Shown here: positions 1-9,274 of the stretch, in pieces
How positions within the stretch are numbered: the first letter of the stretch is position 1
How the letters are laid out: every line of letters starts with the position of its first letter
Assembly: GCF_002155145.1 (NCBI RefSeq)
Contig: NZ_CP021323.1
Coordinates: forward strand, 3,038,001-3,102,000
DNA from: Kushneria konosiri
Lineage (GTDB): Bacteria > Pseudomonadota > Gammaproteobacteria > Pseudomonadales > Halomonadaceae
Direction of reading: 5' to 3'
Length of the DNA: 64,000 nt
The notes under the pieces: generated by a model
Seen by the model: the letters and a program-made list of their open reading frames with translations, nothing else
Databases searched by the model: none
What the model was told of the DNA's origin: nothing
Translations under genes and position numbers: made by a program

Positions 1-123
1 CTCGACACCGTGGAACTGGTAATGGCTCTCGAAGAGGAATTCGATACCGAAATTCCCGACGAAGAAGCAGAGAAGATCACTACCGTGCAGGAAGCGATCG
101 ACTACATCGTCGCTCACCAGTAA
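1..123 (+). CDS. acpP: acyl carrier protein, C-terminal part
   Basis: Only the last 40 codons are present, and the frame is open at the left edge. The fragment begins [14 protein letters not shown], the helix that directly follows the phosphopantetheine-bearing serine of the family's DSLD motif, so that serine lies just outside the window. The acidic stretch and the ending near VAHQ are typical of AcpP. The protein carries acyl chains for type II fatty-acid synthesis in the cytoplasm. Its position in front of fabF is the usual fab cluster order. A strong terminator follows, so acpP is probably largely transcribed separately from fabF. Confidence 0.95.
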   Translation, partial: LDTVELVMALEEEFDTEIPDEEAEKITTVQEAIDYIVAHQ

Positions 124-165
124 GTTTTTGGCGCAATCCAGCCTTCCGGGCCAGGATTGACCGGT

Positions 166-197
166 AAAGCCGCCCCCTCTGGGAGCGGCTTTATTTT
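166..197 (+). terminator. intrinsic terminator after acpP
   Basis: An inverted repeat AAAGCCGC / GCGGCTTT closes a G+C-rich hairpin and is followed by the T-rich run TTATTTTT. It lies about 40 bases after the acpP stop. Confidence 0.85.
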
Positions 198-264
198 TAA
201 ATGGCATTAACCGGCAAACGGCATACGCTGCGCCGGGCCTTTCAAGCTGAATCATCAGGATATA

Positions 265-299
265 TCAGTCAGAGACCGAGCCGATAGAATCGGTATAAT
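265..299 (+). promoter_or_regulatory. candidate sigma-70 promoter for fabF
   Basis: A perfect TATAAT lies at 294-299, about 90 bases before the fabF start and after the acpP terminator. No good -35 hexamer is visible at 16-18 bases spacing, so the call rests on the -10 and on position. Confidence 0.45.
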
Positions 300-390
300 G
301 GCCCGGATATATCATGCAGCAGGCGGTCGGGTATCCAGCAGTAATTCATGCTCTCGGGCGCACTCATCTGTCTTTTTTGGAGGAAAAACG

Positions 391-1629
391 ATGCCTCGCA
401 GAAGGGTCGTGGTGACCGGCATCGGTCTGGTAACACCGGTGGGTAATACAACGGATGCCACCTGGGACAGTATCAAGGCTGGCAAAAGCGGTATCGGAGC
501 GATCGAGCATTTTGATGCCAGTGGTTTGAACACTCGCTTCAGCGGTGCTGTGAAAGGCTTTGATCCAGCCCCCTGGTTCAATCCGAAAGATGCCAAAAAA
601 ATGGATCTTTTCATCCAGTATGGCATTGCAGCTTCGGTTCAGGCGGTACAGAACTCGGGCATTACCTGCAGCGAAGAAAACGCTCACCGCATCGGGGTTG
701 CCATTGGTTCAGGCATCGGCGGGTTGCCGATGATCGAGACCAACCATCAGTCGTTGCTGAAGTCGGGGGCGCGTCGTATTTCTCCCTTCTTCGTGCCTGG
801 TTCGATCATCAACATGATCGCTGGCAATCTGGCCATTCAGTTTGGCTTTCGCGGCCCCAATATCGCCATTACAACGGCGTGTACATCGGGAACGCACAAC
901 ATTGGCTACGGCGCACGTACCATTGCCTATGGTGACGCTGACGTCATGGTGTGTGGTGGGGCTGAAATGGCCAGCACGCCGTTGGGTGTTGGGGGCTTTT
1001 CCGCCGCCAGAGCGCTGTCGACCCGTAACGATGATCCGCAGGCCGCCAGTCGACCGTGGGATCGCGACCGTGATGGCTTCGTGCTCTCCGATGGTGCCGG
1101 AATTCTGGTGCTGGAAGAGTACGAGCACGCAAAAGCGCGCGGTGCGAACATCCTGGCGGAGTGTGCCGGTTTTGGCATGAGTGATGATGCGTGGCACATG
1201 ACAGCACCGCCCAGCGATGGTGCCGGCGCTGCCATGGCCATGAGCAACGCCATTCGCGATGCCGGGCTTGATCCTTCAAGCATCGATTACATCAATGCTC
1301 ATGGCACCTCCACGATGGTGGGCGATGTGGCAGAAAGCCTTGCCATCGAAAAGGTGCTGGGTGCTTCAGCGCGTGATGTGGCCATCAGCTCGACCAAGTC
1401 AATGATCGGACATCTGCTGGGCGCTGCCGGGGCAGTCGAGGCGGCTTTCTCCATTCTGGCCCTGCGCGATCAGGTCGCTCCACCGACCATCAATCTGGAC
1501 AATCCTGACGAGCAATGCCGTCTGGATTACGTGCCGCATACTGCACGTGAAATGAAAATCGAGCATGTGCTGTCCAATTCGTTCGGTTTTGGTGGCACCA
1601 ACGGTTCGCTGGTATTTTCGCGTATCTGA
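391..1629 (+). CDS. fabF: beta-ketoacyl-ACP synthase II
   Basis: This enzyme condenses malonyl-ACP with acyl-ACP in fatty-acid elongation. The product is 412 aa, the usual KAS II length. The thiolase-fold triad is in the expected places: Cys164 in TACTSGTHN, His304 in [11 protein letters not shown] and His341 in [12 protein letters not shown] start at the ATG at 391 because GGAGG (379-383) sits 7 bases upstream and [12 protein letters not shown] begins the family's N-terminus; an upstream in-frame start at 298 would add residues unlike the family. pabC follows after 13 bases, suggesting an operon fabF-pabC-mltG-tmk-holB. Confidence 0.97.
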   Translation: MPRRRVVVTGIGLVTPVGNTTDATWDSIKAGKSGIGAIEHFDASGLNTRFSGAVKGFDPAPWFNPKDAKKMDLFIQYGIAASVQAVQNSGITCSEENAHRIGVAIGSGIGGLPMIETNHQSLLKSGARRISPFFVPGSIINMIAGNLAIQFGFRGPNIAITTACTSGTHNIGYGARTIAYGDADVMVCGGAEMASTPLGVGGFSAARALSTRNDDPQAASRPWDRDRDGFVLSDGAGILVLEEYEHAKARGANILAECAGFGMSDDAWHMTAPPSDGAGAAMAMSNAIRDAGLDPSSIDYINAHGTSTMVGDVAESLAIEKVLGASARDVAISSTKSMIGHLLGAAGAVEAAFSILALRDQVAPPTINLDNPDEQCRLDYVPHTAREMKIEHVLSNSFGFGGTNGSLVFSRI

Positions 1630-1642
1630 TGAGGATGCAGGC

Positions 1643-2482
1643 ATGATCGGCTCGGATAGCACTGATCCCATGGTGGCTCTGACAGATCGGGGGCTTGCCT
1701 ACGGGGATGGTCTGTTCGAAACCGTGCTGGTAAGAGACGGGACGCCTCTGTTGTGGAATGAGCACTGCGCTCGCCTGATTCATGGGGCACATCGTCTTGG
1801 CTTTGAGCCGCCCTCGAGAGGGTGGCTGGATGCTCTGCCTGAAAAGGCGCCTCGGGGCGAGCATGTGCTCAAGGTCGTCCTGACCCGTGGCAGCGGTGGG
1901 CGTGGTTATCGTCCGCCTGATCCAGCCGAGCCGCGCTGTTATTGGCAGTTCACGCCGTTTACGCCCATGCCCGAACGCTGGGAGCAAGGGGTCAGCGTTC
2001 GGCTTTGCCATCTGCGGCTGGGCCGTCAGCCCGCCCTGGCCGGACTCAAGCATCTCAACCGACTGGAAAACGTGCTGGCACGCCAGGAATGGCATGACGA
2101 TGCCATTGCTGAAGGCATTATCCTTAACGACCGCGATCAGCTTGTTGAGGCGACCGCCATGAATCTGGCCTGGTTCGACCAGGGACAGTGGTGGACGCCT
2201 GAACTGATCGAGTGCGGTGTCGAAGGTACCCTGCGCCGTGCCTTGATCGACCAGGGGCATTTGAGTATTGCCGGCGCCGAGGATGCATCGCTGTCAAGAT
2301 TTTTGAACGCGCGAAGTACCTGTCTTTTCAACTCCGTGCAAGGGCTATGGCCAATCGTCAGGTGTTTCGATGCACAGCATCAGCACGTGTCCGGTCAGTG
2401 GCTCATCGATGATTCGGTTCGCCGTCTTCAGGATGGCGCGCATGCCCTGTTGGGTTATCCCTCCAATCTTCCAACCTCCTGA
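1643..2482 (+). CDS. pabC: aminodeoxychorismate lyase
   Basis: This PLP fold-type IV lyase converts 4-amino-4-deoxychorismate to p-aminobenzoate and pyruvate for folate synthesis. The 279-aa product shows DRGLAYGDGLFET near the N-terminus, RGSGGRGY, and the PLP lysine (Lys136) in LKHLNRLENVL. These are all PabC landmarks, although branched-chain aminotransferases share the fold. The fabF-pabC-mltG order is conserved in gammaproteobacteria and supports PabC over IlvE. The ATG at 1643 is preceded by GAGGATGCAGGC, a modest ribosome site. Confidence 0.93.
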   Translation: MIGSDSTDPMVALTDRGLAYGDGLFETVLVRDGTPLLWNEHCARLIHGAHRLGFEPPSRGWLDALPEKAPRGEHVLKVVLTRGSGGRGYRPPDPAEPRCYWQFTPFTPMPERWEQGVSVRLCHLRLGRQPALAGLKHLNRLENVLARQEWHDDAIAEGIILNDRDQLVEATAMNLAWFDQGQWWTPELIECGVEGTLRRALIDQGHLSIAGAEDASLSRFLNARSTCLFNSVQGLWPIVRCFDAQHQHVSGQWLIDDSVRRLQDGAHALLGYPSNLPTS

Positions 2483-2496
2483 TCCGAGTCTCATGT

Positions 2497-3498
2497 ATGC
2501 GATGGTTAAAGGGTATGCTTCTGGTAGTGGTGGTCATGGCGGCAGCCATCGGCGGAGGCTGGCTCTGGTGGCAGCACAAGCTTAATGAACCGATTGCATT
2601 GCAGTCGTCAACGGTTTATGAGATTCGCTCTGGCATGGGGGCCCGGCAGATCATCAATGAGCTTCATGAGCGTGGGATCATTGATGAGCGCTGGCCCTAT
2701 CAGGTGCTGGGCGTGCTCGACCCTGCCCGTCTGAGGGCGCTGCGTGCCGGCGAGTTCGAAATCTTGCCTGATATGAATGCCCATGCATTACTGGGCAAGC
2801 TTTCCAGCAACGATGTTGTGCGCCACCGCCTGACAATTCCGGAAGGGCGTACCTTTTCACAGATGCGCCAGATCCTGAATCAGGCCGAGCCGCTCGAGCA
2901 CAAGACGCGTGACATGAGTGATGAAGAGATCATGGCTGCGCTCGGGATGGACGGAGAGTTTCCCGAAGGCTGGTTTTTCCCCGATACCTATCAGTGGCTC
3001 AAGGGGACTACGGATATTGAATTGTTCAAGCGCGCCCATGATCGAATGGTTAGTACTCTCGACAAGGTCTGGGCCGAGCGTCAGCCTGATCTGCCGCTTG
3101 ATGGCCCCTATCAGGCATTGATTCTGGCGTCGCTGATTGAAAAGGAGACGGGCGCGCCCGATGAGCGTACCCGAATCGCGGGCGTGTTTGTTCGCCGTCT
3201 GGAAAAGGGGATGCGGCTTCAGACGGACCCAACCGTGATCTATGGGCTGGGGCAGGCGTATAACGGGTCGCTGACCCGTGCCGATCTGACCGAGTCCACG
3301 CGCTGGAACACCTACGTGATCAATGGGTTACCGCCGACGCCCATCGCAATGCCCGGGCGTGCCTCACTGGAGGCCGCGGTTAATCCAGCAGAAGGTGATG
3401 CCCTTTATTTCGTGTCCAAGGGAAATGGAGAGCATCAGTTTTCTGCCACGCTTGAAGAACACAATGCGGCGGTGCGTCGCTATATCCTCAATCGTTGA
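2497..3498 (+). CDS. mltG: endolytic murein transglycosylase MltG
   Basis: MltG cleaves nascent peptidoglycan strands at the inner membrane and is thought to terminate glycan elongation. The 333-aa protein has one N-terminal membrane helix (about residues 5-24, GMLLVVVVMAAAIGGGW) and then the YceG domain. The catalytic glutamate lies in LIEKETGAP near residue 215. The family block STRWNTYVINGLPPTPI, followed by the IAMPG turn, lies in the C-terminal half. Length agrees with the family. It sits 14 bases after pabC and 8 bases before tmk. Confidence 0.96.
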   Translation: MRWLKGMLLVVVVMAAAIGGGWLWWQHKLNEPIALQSSTVYEIRSGMGARQIINELHERGIIDERWPYQVLGVLDPARLRALRAGEFEILPDMNAHALLGKLSSNDVVRHRLTIPEGRTFSQMRQILNQAEPLEHKTRDMSDEEIMAALGMDGEFPEGWFFPDTYQWLKGTTDIELFKRAHDRMVSTLDKVWAERQPDLPLDGPYQALILASLIEKETGAPDERTRIAGVFVRRLEKGMRLQTDPTVIYGLGQAYNGSLTRADLTESTRWNTYVINGLPPTPIAMPGRASLEAAVNPAEGDALYFVSKGNGEHQFSATLEEHNAAVRRYILNR

Positions 3499-3506
3499 GA
3501 GCTGTA

Positions 3507-4148
3507 ATGACCCAGCAAGGCCGCTTTATCACTCTGGAAGGCGGGGAGGGTGTTGGCAAAAGCACCAATCTCTCCTTCGTTCGTGACTATCTCCATTCCC
3601 GGGGAATTCGTGTGGTCACCACGCGTGAGCCTGGTGGCACCCCCGTTGCCGAACGTATTCGCGCGCTCCTGCTTGCCAATGACGAGCAGGAGCCGCTGGA
3701 TGATCTGGCTGAGCTTTTACTGGTATTTGCCGGGCGCGCGCATCATCTGGCACGGGTCATTCGTCCGGCGCTTGATCGTGGAGAGTGGGTGATCAGTGAT
3801 CGCTTTACCGATGCGACCTTTGCCTATCAGGGCAGCGCACGCGGTATCGCCCCGGAGCGCATTGCCATGCTGGAGCAGTTTGTGCAGCAGGGCCTGGCGC
3901 CTGATCTTACGCTCTGGCTCGACATGCCGACCTCCTACGCTTCTGCCCGTCTGTCATCGCGGGGGGGAGAGCGCGATCGATTCGAGCGTGAACGAGGCGA
4001 TTTCTTCGAGCGGGTGCGACAGGGATATCGCGCGCGGGCCGAACAGGACCCCGGCCGCATTGTTGCCGTGGATGCCGCGCAGCCGCTTGAGCAGGTGCAG
4101 CGAGATATCGCTCTGCGACTCGATCAACAGCTCTCGTCATGGAATTAA
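3507..4148 (+). CDS. tmk: thymidylate kinase
   Basis: Phosphorylates dTMP to dTDP in the cytoplasm. The 213-aa protein begins MTQQGRFITLEGGEGVGKST, with the P-loop GGEGVGKST at about residues 11-19. It also has the TMP-binding DRFTDATFAYQGSARG segment and a REPGGTP motif near residue 40. The start is set at the ATG at 3507. A TTG four codons upstream overlaps the mltG stop and would also be in frame. The last 10 bases overlap holB, so the two are probably translationally coupled. Confidence 0.97.
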   Translation: MTQQGRFITLEGGEGVGKSTNLSFVRDYLHSRGIRVVTTREPGGTPVAERIRALLLANDEQEPLDDLAELLLVFAGRAHHLARVIRPALDRGEWVISDRFTDATFAYQGSARGIAPERIAMLEQFVQQGLAPDLTLWLDMPTSYASARLSSRGGERDRFERERGDFFERVRQGYRARAEQDPGRIVAVDAAQPLEQVQRDIALRLDQQLSSWN

Positions 4149-5122
4149 CGCCCTGGCCCTGGCAAACCGCGATCTGGCAGCGTCTGACGGCGCTTGCTGA
4201 CGAGTCTCGGCTGCCGCATGCGCTCATGCTGACCGGGCCCTCAGGGCTTGGAAAGGAGCGTCTGGCACAGGCACTGATGGCGCGCCAGCTCTGCCAATCG
4301 CCTCGTAATACGGCCTGTGGTCAATGTCATGCCTGTCAGATGCTGATGTCGGGATATCACCCCGACCTTCTGGAAATCCTGCCCGCCGAGCGCGGCAAGC
4401 AGATTCGCATCGATGCCATTCGCGAGATCAATGCCTTTGCCTCTCAGACGGCGCAGCAGGGGGGCTATCGCATTATCCACCTGGCACCTGCCGAGGCGAT
4501 GACCGTGGCGGCTTCCAATGCACTGCTGAAAAGCCTCGAAGAGCCGGGAGGTGATACGCTTTTCATTCTGCAAAGCGATATTCCGTCTCGAACACTGCCC
4601 ACCATCCGCAGCCGTTGCCAGCAGTGGTTGCACCCCCAGCCATCTCGCGAGGCTGGTCTGGCCTGGCTGGCGCAGGAGCTTGAAGATCAGGAGCAGGCCG
4701 CATTCTGGTGGGAGGTGGCCGGCGGTCGACCGCTGCTGGCCCGCGACCTGGCAGCGCCCGAGGCGCGCCAGCTGCGCCAGGAACTGCGAGAGCTCTTCGA
4801 GTCACTGGTGCGCGGCGGCGACCCGGTGGCAGAAGCCTCGCGTCTCGACAAGCAGGCCCTGCCGGACATCCTGTGGCATGGGGTGCTCTGGCTCGAAGAT
4901 TTGATTCGTCTGGGCGTGTCCGGGGATATGGACAGCGTTCGCAACCGCGATCTTATGCCACTGTATCGTCAGGCCATCAAGAATGCTCGCGTGCGTGACT
5001 GGTTCCGCCTGCTTGATTACGCTCACGAACAGCGCCGCCTGTTGGCCGGTGGCGGCAATCCCAATGCACAACTGGTCATCGAATCCTGGCTGATTCGATG
5101 GTCGGCGCTGCTGCGCTCCTGA
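4139..5122 (+). CDS. holB: DNA polymerase III delta-prime subunit
   Basis: A clamp-loader subunit that helps place the beta clamp on primed DNA. The 327-aa protein has a RarA/DnaX-like AAA+ core. The nucleotide loop reads GPSGLGKER, keeping GK but lacking the usual T/S. Zinc-ribbon cysteines lie in the CQSPRNTACGQCHACQ region (about residues 50-66), and the SRC motif is in TIRSRCQQW. That profile fits delta-prime rather than tau/gamma. It overlaps the tmk end by 10 bases and precedes pilZ, the order seen in Pseudomonas. Confidence 0.95.
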   Translation: MELTPWPWQTAIWQRLTALADESRLPHALMLTGPSGLGKERLAQALMARQLCQSPRNTACGQCHACQMLMSGYHPDLLEILPAERGKQIRIDAIREINAFASQTAQQGGYRIIHLAPAEAMTVAASNALLKSLEEPGGDTLFILQSDIPSRTLPTIRSRCQQWLHPQPSREAGLAWLAQELEDQEQAAFWWEVAGGRPLLARDLAAPEARQLRQELRELFESLVRGGDPVAEASRLDKQALPDILWHGVLWLEDLIRLGVSGDMDSVRNRDLMPLYRQAIKNARVRDWFRLLDYAHEQRRLLAGGGNPNAQLVIESWLIRWSALLRS

Positions 5123-5201
5123 CATCCAAACGTATCGTTTGCGCAATTTCTCGCGCCAGCGGCCGATAAGGACAGCGTCATTTTATTCTCGGGAGATTTG
5201 C

Positions 5202-5498
5202 ATGAGTGCTCGGGCCCTGTCCTTTACGTTCAACGATACCAATGCGCTTAGAATGGCCTGGATGCCGCTTTTTGAGCGTGGTGGTCTTTTTCTTTCAACG
5301 CCGGTACGTCATCGTCTGGGTCAGCGGGTTTATATGCTGCTGACGTTGCCCGAGGAGCAGGAAGCCCGCCCGGCGTCAGGCATTGTGGCCTGGCTATCGC
5401 CGTCAGGTATGGTCGGCCAGCGCGAAGGCGGAGTGGGCATTCACCTTGATGCTGAAGAGCAGGCATTGCGTGAGCATATTGAAGCCCTGTTGGGCTGA
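5202..5498 (+). CDS. pilZ: PilZ domain protein (type IV pilus)
   Basis: A 98-aa cytoplasmic protein of the small type IV pilus PilZ family, which in Pseudomonas and Xanthomonas is needed for pilus assembly and works with PilB/FimX. It shows LFERGGLFLSTP and GVGIHLDAEEQ but no obvious RxxxR c-di-GMP-binding motif at the N-terminus, as expected for true PilZ. The ATG at 5202 has GGGAG 6 bases upstream; a longer frame to 5139 lacks support. The conserved holB-pilZ-tatD context backs the assignment. No other pilus gene is in the window. Confidence 0.9.
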   Translation: MSARALSFTFNDTNALRMAWMPLFERGGLFLSTPVRHRLGQRVYMLLTLPEEQEARPASGIVAWLSPSGMVGQREGGVGIHLDAEEQALREHIEALLG

Positions 5499-5598
5499 TG
5501 GTCGCTTGATAAATGATCATGATCCCTTTTTATACCGTTATCATCGCAATGGTCACGATCGGCGTGACATTTTTGGTTCTCCCTGAAAGTCGATGATC

Positions 5599-5607
5599 TG
5601 CGATAAT
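5599..5607 (+). promoter_or_regulatory. candidate extended -10 promoter for tatD
   Basis: TGCGATAAT matches the extended -10 form TGnTATAAT with one mismatch and lies 35 bases before the tatD start, in the 143-base gap after pilZ. No clear -35 is seen. Confidence 0.35.
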
Positions 5608-5641
5608 ACCCGGCCTGCATATCTCCAACCGGGTAGGTTTA

Positions 5642-6499
5642 ATGAGCCAGTTAGCCGAACAATTGTCATGGCCTTCGGTACTGATCGATTCCCACTGCCA
5701 TCTTGATCGTCTCGATGCTGAAAGTGGCAGTGTAGATGAGGTGTTGTCGCGTGCACGTGAGAGCGGTGTGCGCGGCTTTCTTGCGGTCGCCACAACCCTT
5801 GAGGGTGTGCCGGGACTGGCAGAGATTGGTCGTCGTCATGACGATGTCTTTTTTGGGGTTGGCGTTCACCCCATGCAATGCCTTGAGCATGAGCCCACTC
5901 TTGAAGAAATCACTGACTGTATTGATCGATTCGAGCCTGTGGCCGTCGGCGAAATCGGCCTGGACTTTCAAACCGATGAACAGGGTCAGCTTCGCGTACC
6001 TCGAGACGTACAACTGACGCGCTTTGAACGTCATCTACGTGCCGCTCATGAGGCTGAGCTGCCGGTCAGCATTCACACCCGTGCAGCACGTGAAGAGACG
6101 CTGAAAATGATCGAGCACCATATCGATCCCAACGTGGGCGGGGTGCTGCACTGCTTTACCGAAGATCTGGAGATGGCGCGCCGCGCCGTTGCTCATGGTT
6201 TCATGATTTCCCTGTCCGGTATCGTCACCTTTGCCAGCGCCGAGAATGTGAGGGCGCTTGCCCGTGCGCTACCGCTGGATCGTCTTCTGCTTGAAACCGA
6301 TAGCCCCTGGCTGTCTCCCGTGCCTTACCGTGGTCGTGCCAATGAACCCGCCCGTGTGCTGGAAGTGGCGCGGGTTATCGCTCGTGAGCGCGGCATCAGC
6401 CTTGATGAGGTCGCCATGCAGACCACGGCCAACTTTCATCGCCTGTTTCGTCGCACCGCACCTTCACACGCCGCGGCTGCATCGTTTGTCAATGCCTGA
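5642..6499 (+). CDS. tatD: TatD family metal-dependent hydrolase
   Basis: A 285-aa amidohydrolase-fold protein of the TatD/YcfH family (3'-5' DNase activity is reported for TatD in E. coli). Metal-binding landmarks are DSHCHLD (His18, His20), GEIGLDF, SIHTRAA, LHCFTED and LETDSPWLSPVPYRGR. The C-terminal tail after about residue 270 is low in conservation. The gene occupies the YcfH position downstream of holB/pilZ, so orthology to YcfH is more likely than to the tat-operon TatD; the exact in vivo substrate is unknown. DUF1285 and a helicase follow closely. Confidence 0.88.
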   Translation: MSQLAEQLSWPSVLIDSHCHLDRLDAESGSVDEVLSRARESGVRGFLAVATTLEGVPGLAEIGRRHDDVFFGVGVHPMQCLEHEPTLEEITDCIDRFEPVAVGEIGLDFQTDEQGQLRVPRDVQLTRFERHLRAAHEAELPVSIHTRAAREETLKMIEHHIDPNVGGVLHCFTEDLEMARRAVAHGFMISLSGIVTFASAENVRALARALPLDRLLLETDSPWLSPVPYRGRANEPARVLEVARVIARERGISLDEVAMQTTANFHRLFRRTAPSHAAAASFVNA

Positions 6500-6509
6500 G
6501 GAGCCTGCC

Positions 6510-7082
6510 ATGTCACTGGAGACACTGCTGACGGTTCAAGCCAACGACCGGCCCCTGCCGCTGGAAGAGTGGAACCCGGCATTGTCAGGGGACATGGATA
6601 TTCGGGTGGACCGTGACGGTGTCTGGTGGCATGAAGGCGCCAGGGTTGAGCATCCTCGTGTGCTGCGCACGTTGTCTCGCTTGCTGCGCCGTGAAGACGA
6701 TGGCCACTACTATCTGGTGACGCCGGCCGAAAAGTGGCGAATCCAGGTGGATGATCATCCATTGCTGATCGTTGATGCTGTCTGTCAGGCAGATGCGGGT
6801 ACAGGGCCTTGCTGGCAGCTGACCACGCAAACAGGTGAGCACGCCACGCTGGACGATCATTGTCGTCTGGTACTGGACGACGATGCCGATGTTCCACGGG
6901 TCATCCTGCGCCACGGTTTGTCGGCTCGACTGTCGCGTCAGTGCTGGTATCAGCTGGTCGAAAAGGCAGAGTGTATCGAAGACGCCCAGGGGCAGATTCA
7001 CATGGGCCTTCATAGCGGCGGTTACTGGCATGCCCTCGGGCCTCCGGTGAACCCGGACGACATGTCGACACTCTCACCATGA
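6510..7082 (+). CDS. DUF1285 family protein
   Basis: A 190-aa protein with the family pattern near its start (PLEEWNPALSGDMDIRVDRD, then WWHEGARVEHPRVLRTLSRLLRRED). The function of DUF1285 proteins is not established. There is no signal peptide or membrane helix, so it is probably cytoplasmic. I use the ATG at 6510 because GAGGAG (6498-6503) lies 6 bases upstream; another ATG at 6492 would put that site inside the gene. The stop overlaps the helicase start (ATGA, 7079-7082), so the two are translationally coupled and a working link is plausible but unproven. Confidence 0.82.
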   Translation: MSLETLLTVQANDRPLPLEEWNPALSGDMDIRVDRDGVWWHEGARVEHPRVLRTLSRLLRREDDGHYYLVTPAEKWRIQVDDHPLLIVDAVCQADAGTGPCWQLTTQTGEHATLDDHCRLVLDDDADVPRVILRHGLSARLSRQCWYQLVEKAECIEDAQGQIHMGLHSGGYWHALGPPVNPDDMSTLSP

Positions 7083-9259
7083 GACTGACCGAGCAGCAGC
7101 AGGCCGTGGTTCAACACGGGCAGGGGCATGCGCGCGTCTTTGCCGTGGCCGGTGCTGGCAAGACCTCCACCATGATCGCTCGGGTGCTGCACCTCATGGC
7201 GACTGGTACGCCGGCAGATCGCATCATGGTTCTAATGTTCAATCGTGCTGCGCGTGAGGATTTTGCGGCGCGACTGCGCCTGCTGGCGCCGGCCGGGGCT
7301 CGATTGCCGCAGGTGCGTACCTTTCATTCCATCGGCCACCGTCTGGGGCAGAGCCTGATGCGCTGGGGCGCGTTGCCGGCACGCCGATTGATCGAGGGAG
7401 AGTGGCAGCGGGAGCGTATGGCTCGTCAGGTGCTGCAGCAACTGCTCGTCGATGAACCCGCACAGCTGGCGCTGGCGCTGGAAGAGGAGCGCATCGAGAC
7501 GCTGCTCCAGTTCTGTGATCTGGTCAAATCGGAATGCCTGCCGCCTGCTAGGCTTTATGAGCAGGGAGACTATGGTGCGGATACCGAGCACTTTGTGCCG
7601 GCCTTTCTGGAGATGGAGCGCCTGATGCAGGAGCAGGGCGTCATGACCTATGCTGACCTGCTCTATCGCCCGCTCAGAGCACTGATCCGCGATGACAGGG
7701 CACGCGCGCGTATTCAGGGACGTCTTGATCACATCATTGTTGATGAGTACCAGGACATTAATGAAGTCCAGCTGCGTCTTCTGTCGATGCTGGCAGGCAG
7801 CAGTGCCAGCGTCATGGCGGTGGGCGATGCCAACCAGTGTATCTATGAGTGGCGTGGTGCACGTCCGGATGCGATGAACGCGCGCTTTGGCGAGCTTTTC
7901 GGAACGCCGACCGACTATCCTCTAAGCTGGACCTTTCGTCATGGCCATGCCGTGTCGCTGATGGCCAATCATGTGATTCGCGCCAATCCGGGCGCTGCCG
8001 ATCAACTGACACTGTCGGCGCCGGACAACCCCGATACTCAGGTTGAGTGTGACAGCGGCGGCAGGCACCTGGTTGAGGTGCTGCAATCATGGCAGGCGCA
8101 GGGGCGTGATCTTAAAGAATGTGCGGTGCTGGTGCGCAGCTGGTCGCTCAGCGTACCTGTACAGCTTCGTCTTTTACGGGAAAACATCCCCTTTCAGCTG
8201 GGGCAGCAGGACCGCTTCGTGTTTCGCCTGCCTTTGGTCAGGGCACTGGCAGGCTATCTGGAGCTTGCCCGTCGCCCCGAGCTTTTACAGGATAGTGATC
8301 ATCTACTGCTGCTTTACAGTCAGCCCAGTGCCTTTGTCAGTCAGGATCGACTGGCACCGCTGACGGCGGAACTTGCCCGTACCGGCCGCTGGCCCGAGCA
8401 GCACATCGTGCTGGACGGTTTGAAGCCGTTTCAGCGACGACATCTCAAGAAACGCTGGGCGTTGATACAGACATTGCCCGCCATGCGCGATCAGGCACCG
8501 GCCGATCTGTTGTCGCATGTGGTAGAAACTCTGGAAGCTGAAAAGCTGCTGCGTCGCGCCGCGGCAAGGCGGGACAAGGGAGAAGAGGATATTCGCCTGC
8601 TGGATGTTTTGATCGAGCAGGCCGGCGAGCTGGCCGATGACCCGGATGCCTTTATCGCCCTGCTCAAGGATCCGGTCATCAATCAGGAGCAGGGTGTTTT
8701 GCTGTCGACCATTCATGGTGCCAAGGGGCTTGAATGGCCTCTGGTGGCTCTTGCCGGGCTCAATGAAGAGGACTTTCCCCTTTATTCCAGAGAAAACCCG
8801 CTGACACCCCAGGCACTGGAAGAGGAGCGGCGTCTTTTTTATGTGGGGATTACCCGCGCCCGAGAGCGGTTGCTGCTGATGTCTGATCCAGCGCCCCATC
8901 GTCTTAGTCGCTTCGTGGAAGAGGTTGCCTGGGAGGACAGCGTCAAACTGGCCCGCGCCATTGTCTCGCGGCAGGGCGGTGCGCCAGGCGTGCGTGACCC
9001 ATCGCTGGCCAACCGCTACCTTGAGGGAATCGGTGTTGAGGACTCACTGCGTGCCAGTGCCGGGCAGAAAACGCCTGCAGTGCTGTCGCAGGCCGGAGAC
9101 TGGCGTCCGGGCGAGCAGGTGCGTCATGCGGTCTTTGGAGAGGGACGTATCGAACTGGTGGAAGGCGACCGCGAGCGCTGCGTGCTGGAAGTCATGTTTC
9201 ATCGGGCCGGCCGCCGCCGGTTAATTGCTTCACGCGCGCCGATCGAGCGCGTTGGTTAA
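7079..9259 (+). CDS. UvrD/Rep-like superfamily 1 DNA helicase
   Basis: A 726-aa SF1A helicase. Motifs in order: Q motif LTEQQQAVV; Walker A AVAGAGKTSTM (about residues 22-32); Ib VRTFHSIGH; Walker B IIVDEYQDINEVQ; III GDANQCIYEWRGA; V STIHGAKGLEWPL; VI EERRLFYVGITRARE. The last about 55 residues (RPGEQVRHAVFGEGRIEL onward) resemble the Tudor-like tail that lets PcrA/UvrD bind RNA polymerase. It is not clearly UvrD, Rep or HelD, so no symbol is given. It unwinds DNA 3'-5' by family; the role in repair or replication-transcription conflict is inferred. Confidence 0.88.
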   Translation: MRLTEQQQAVVQHGQGHARVFAVAGAGKTSTMIARVLHLMATGTPADRIMVLMFNRAAREDFAARLRLLAPAGARLPQVRTFHSIGHRLGQSLMRWGALPARRLIEGEWQRERMARQVLQQLLVDEPAQLALALEEERIETLLQFCDLVKSECLPPARLYEQGDYGADTEHFVPAFLEMERLMQEQGVMTYADLLYRPLRALIRDDRARARIQGRLDHIIVDEYQDINEVQLRLLSMLAGSSASVMAVGDANQCIYEWRGARPDAMNARFGELFGTPTDYPLSWTFRHGHAVSLMANHVIRANPGAADQLTLSAPDNPDTQVECDSGGRHLVEVLQSWQAQGRDLKECAVLVRSWSLSVPVQLRLLRENIPFQLGQQDRFVFRLPLVRALAGYLELARRPELLQDSDHLLLLYSQPSAFVSQDRLAPLTAELARTGRWPEQHIVLDGLKPFQRRHLKKRWALIQTLPAMRDQAPADLLSHVVETLEAEKLLRRAAARRDKGEEDIRLLDVLIEQAGELADDPDAFIALLKDPVINQEQGVLLSTIHGAKGLEWPLVALAGLNEEDFPLYSRENPLTPQALEEERRLFYVGITRARERLLLMSDPAPHRLSRFVEEVAWEDSVKLARAIVSRQGGAPGVRDPSLANRYLEGIGVEDSLRASAGQKTPAVLSQAGDWRPGEQVRHAVFGEGRIELVEGDRERCVLEVMFHRAGRRRLIASRAPIERVG

Positions 9260-9274
9260 ATTCAGGGAGTTTTC

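Noticed and set aside
5505-5600. Possible -35 TTGGTT with GATAAT before tatD
   Set aside because: Spacer of 23 bases is too long; only the extended -10 was kept.
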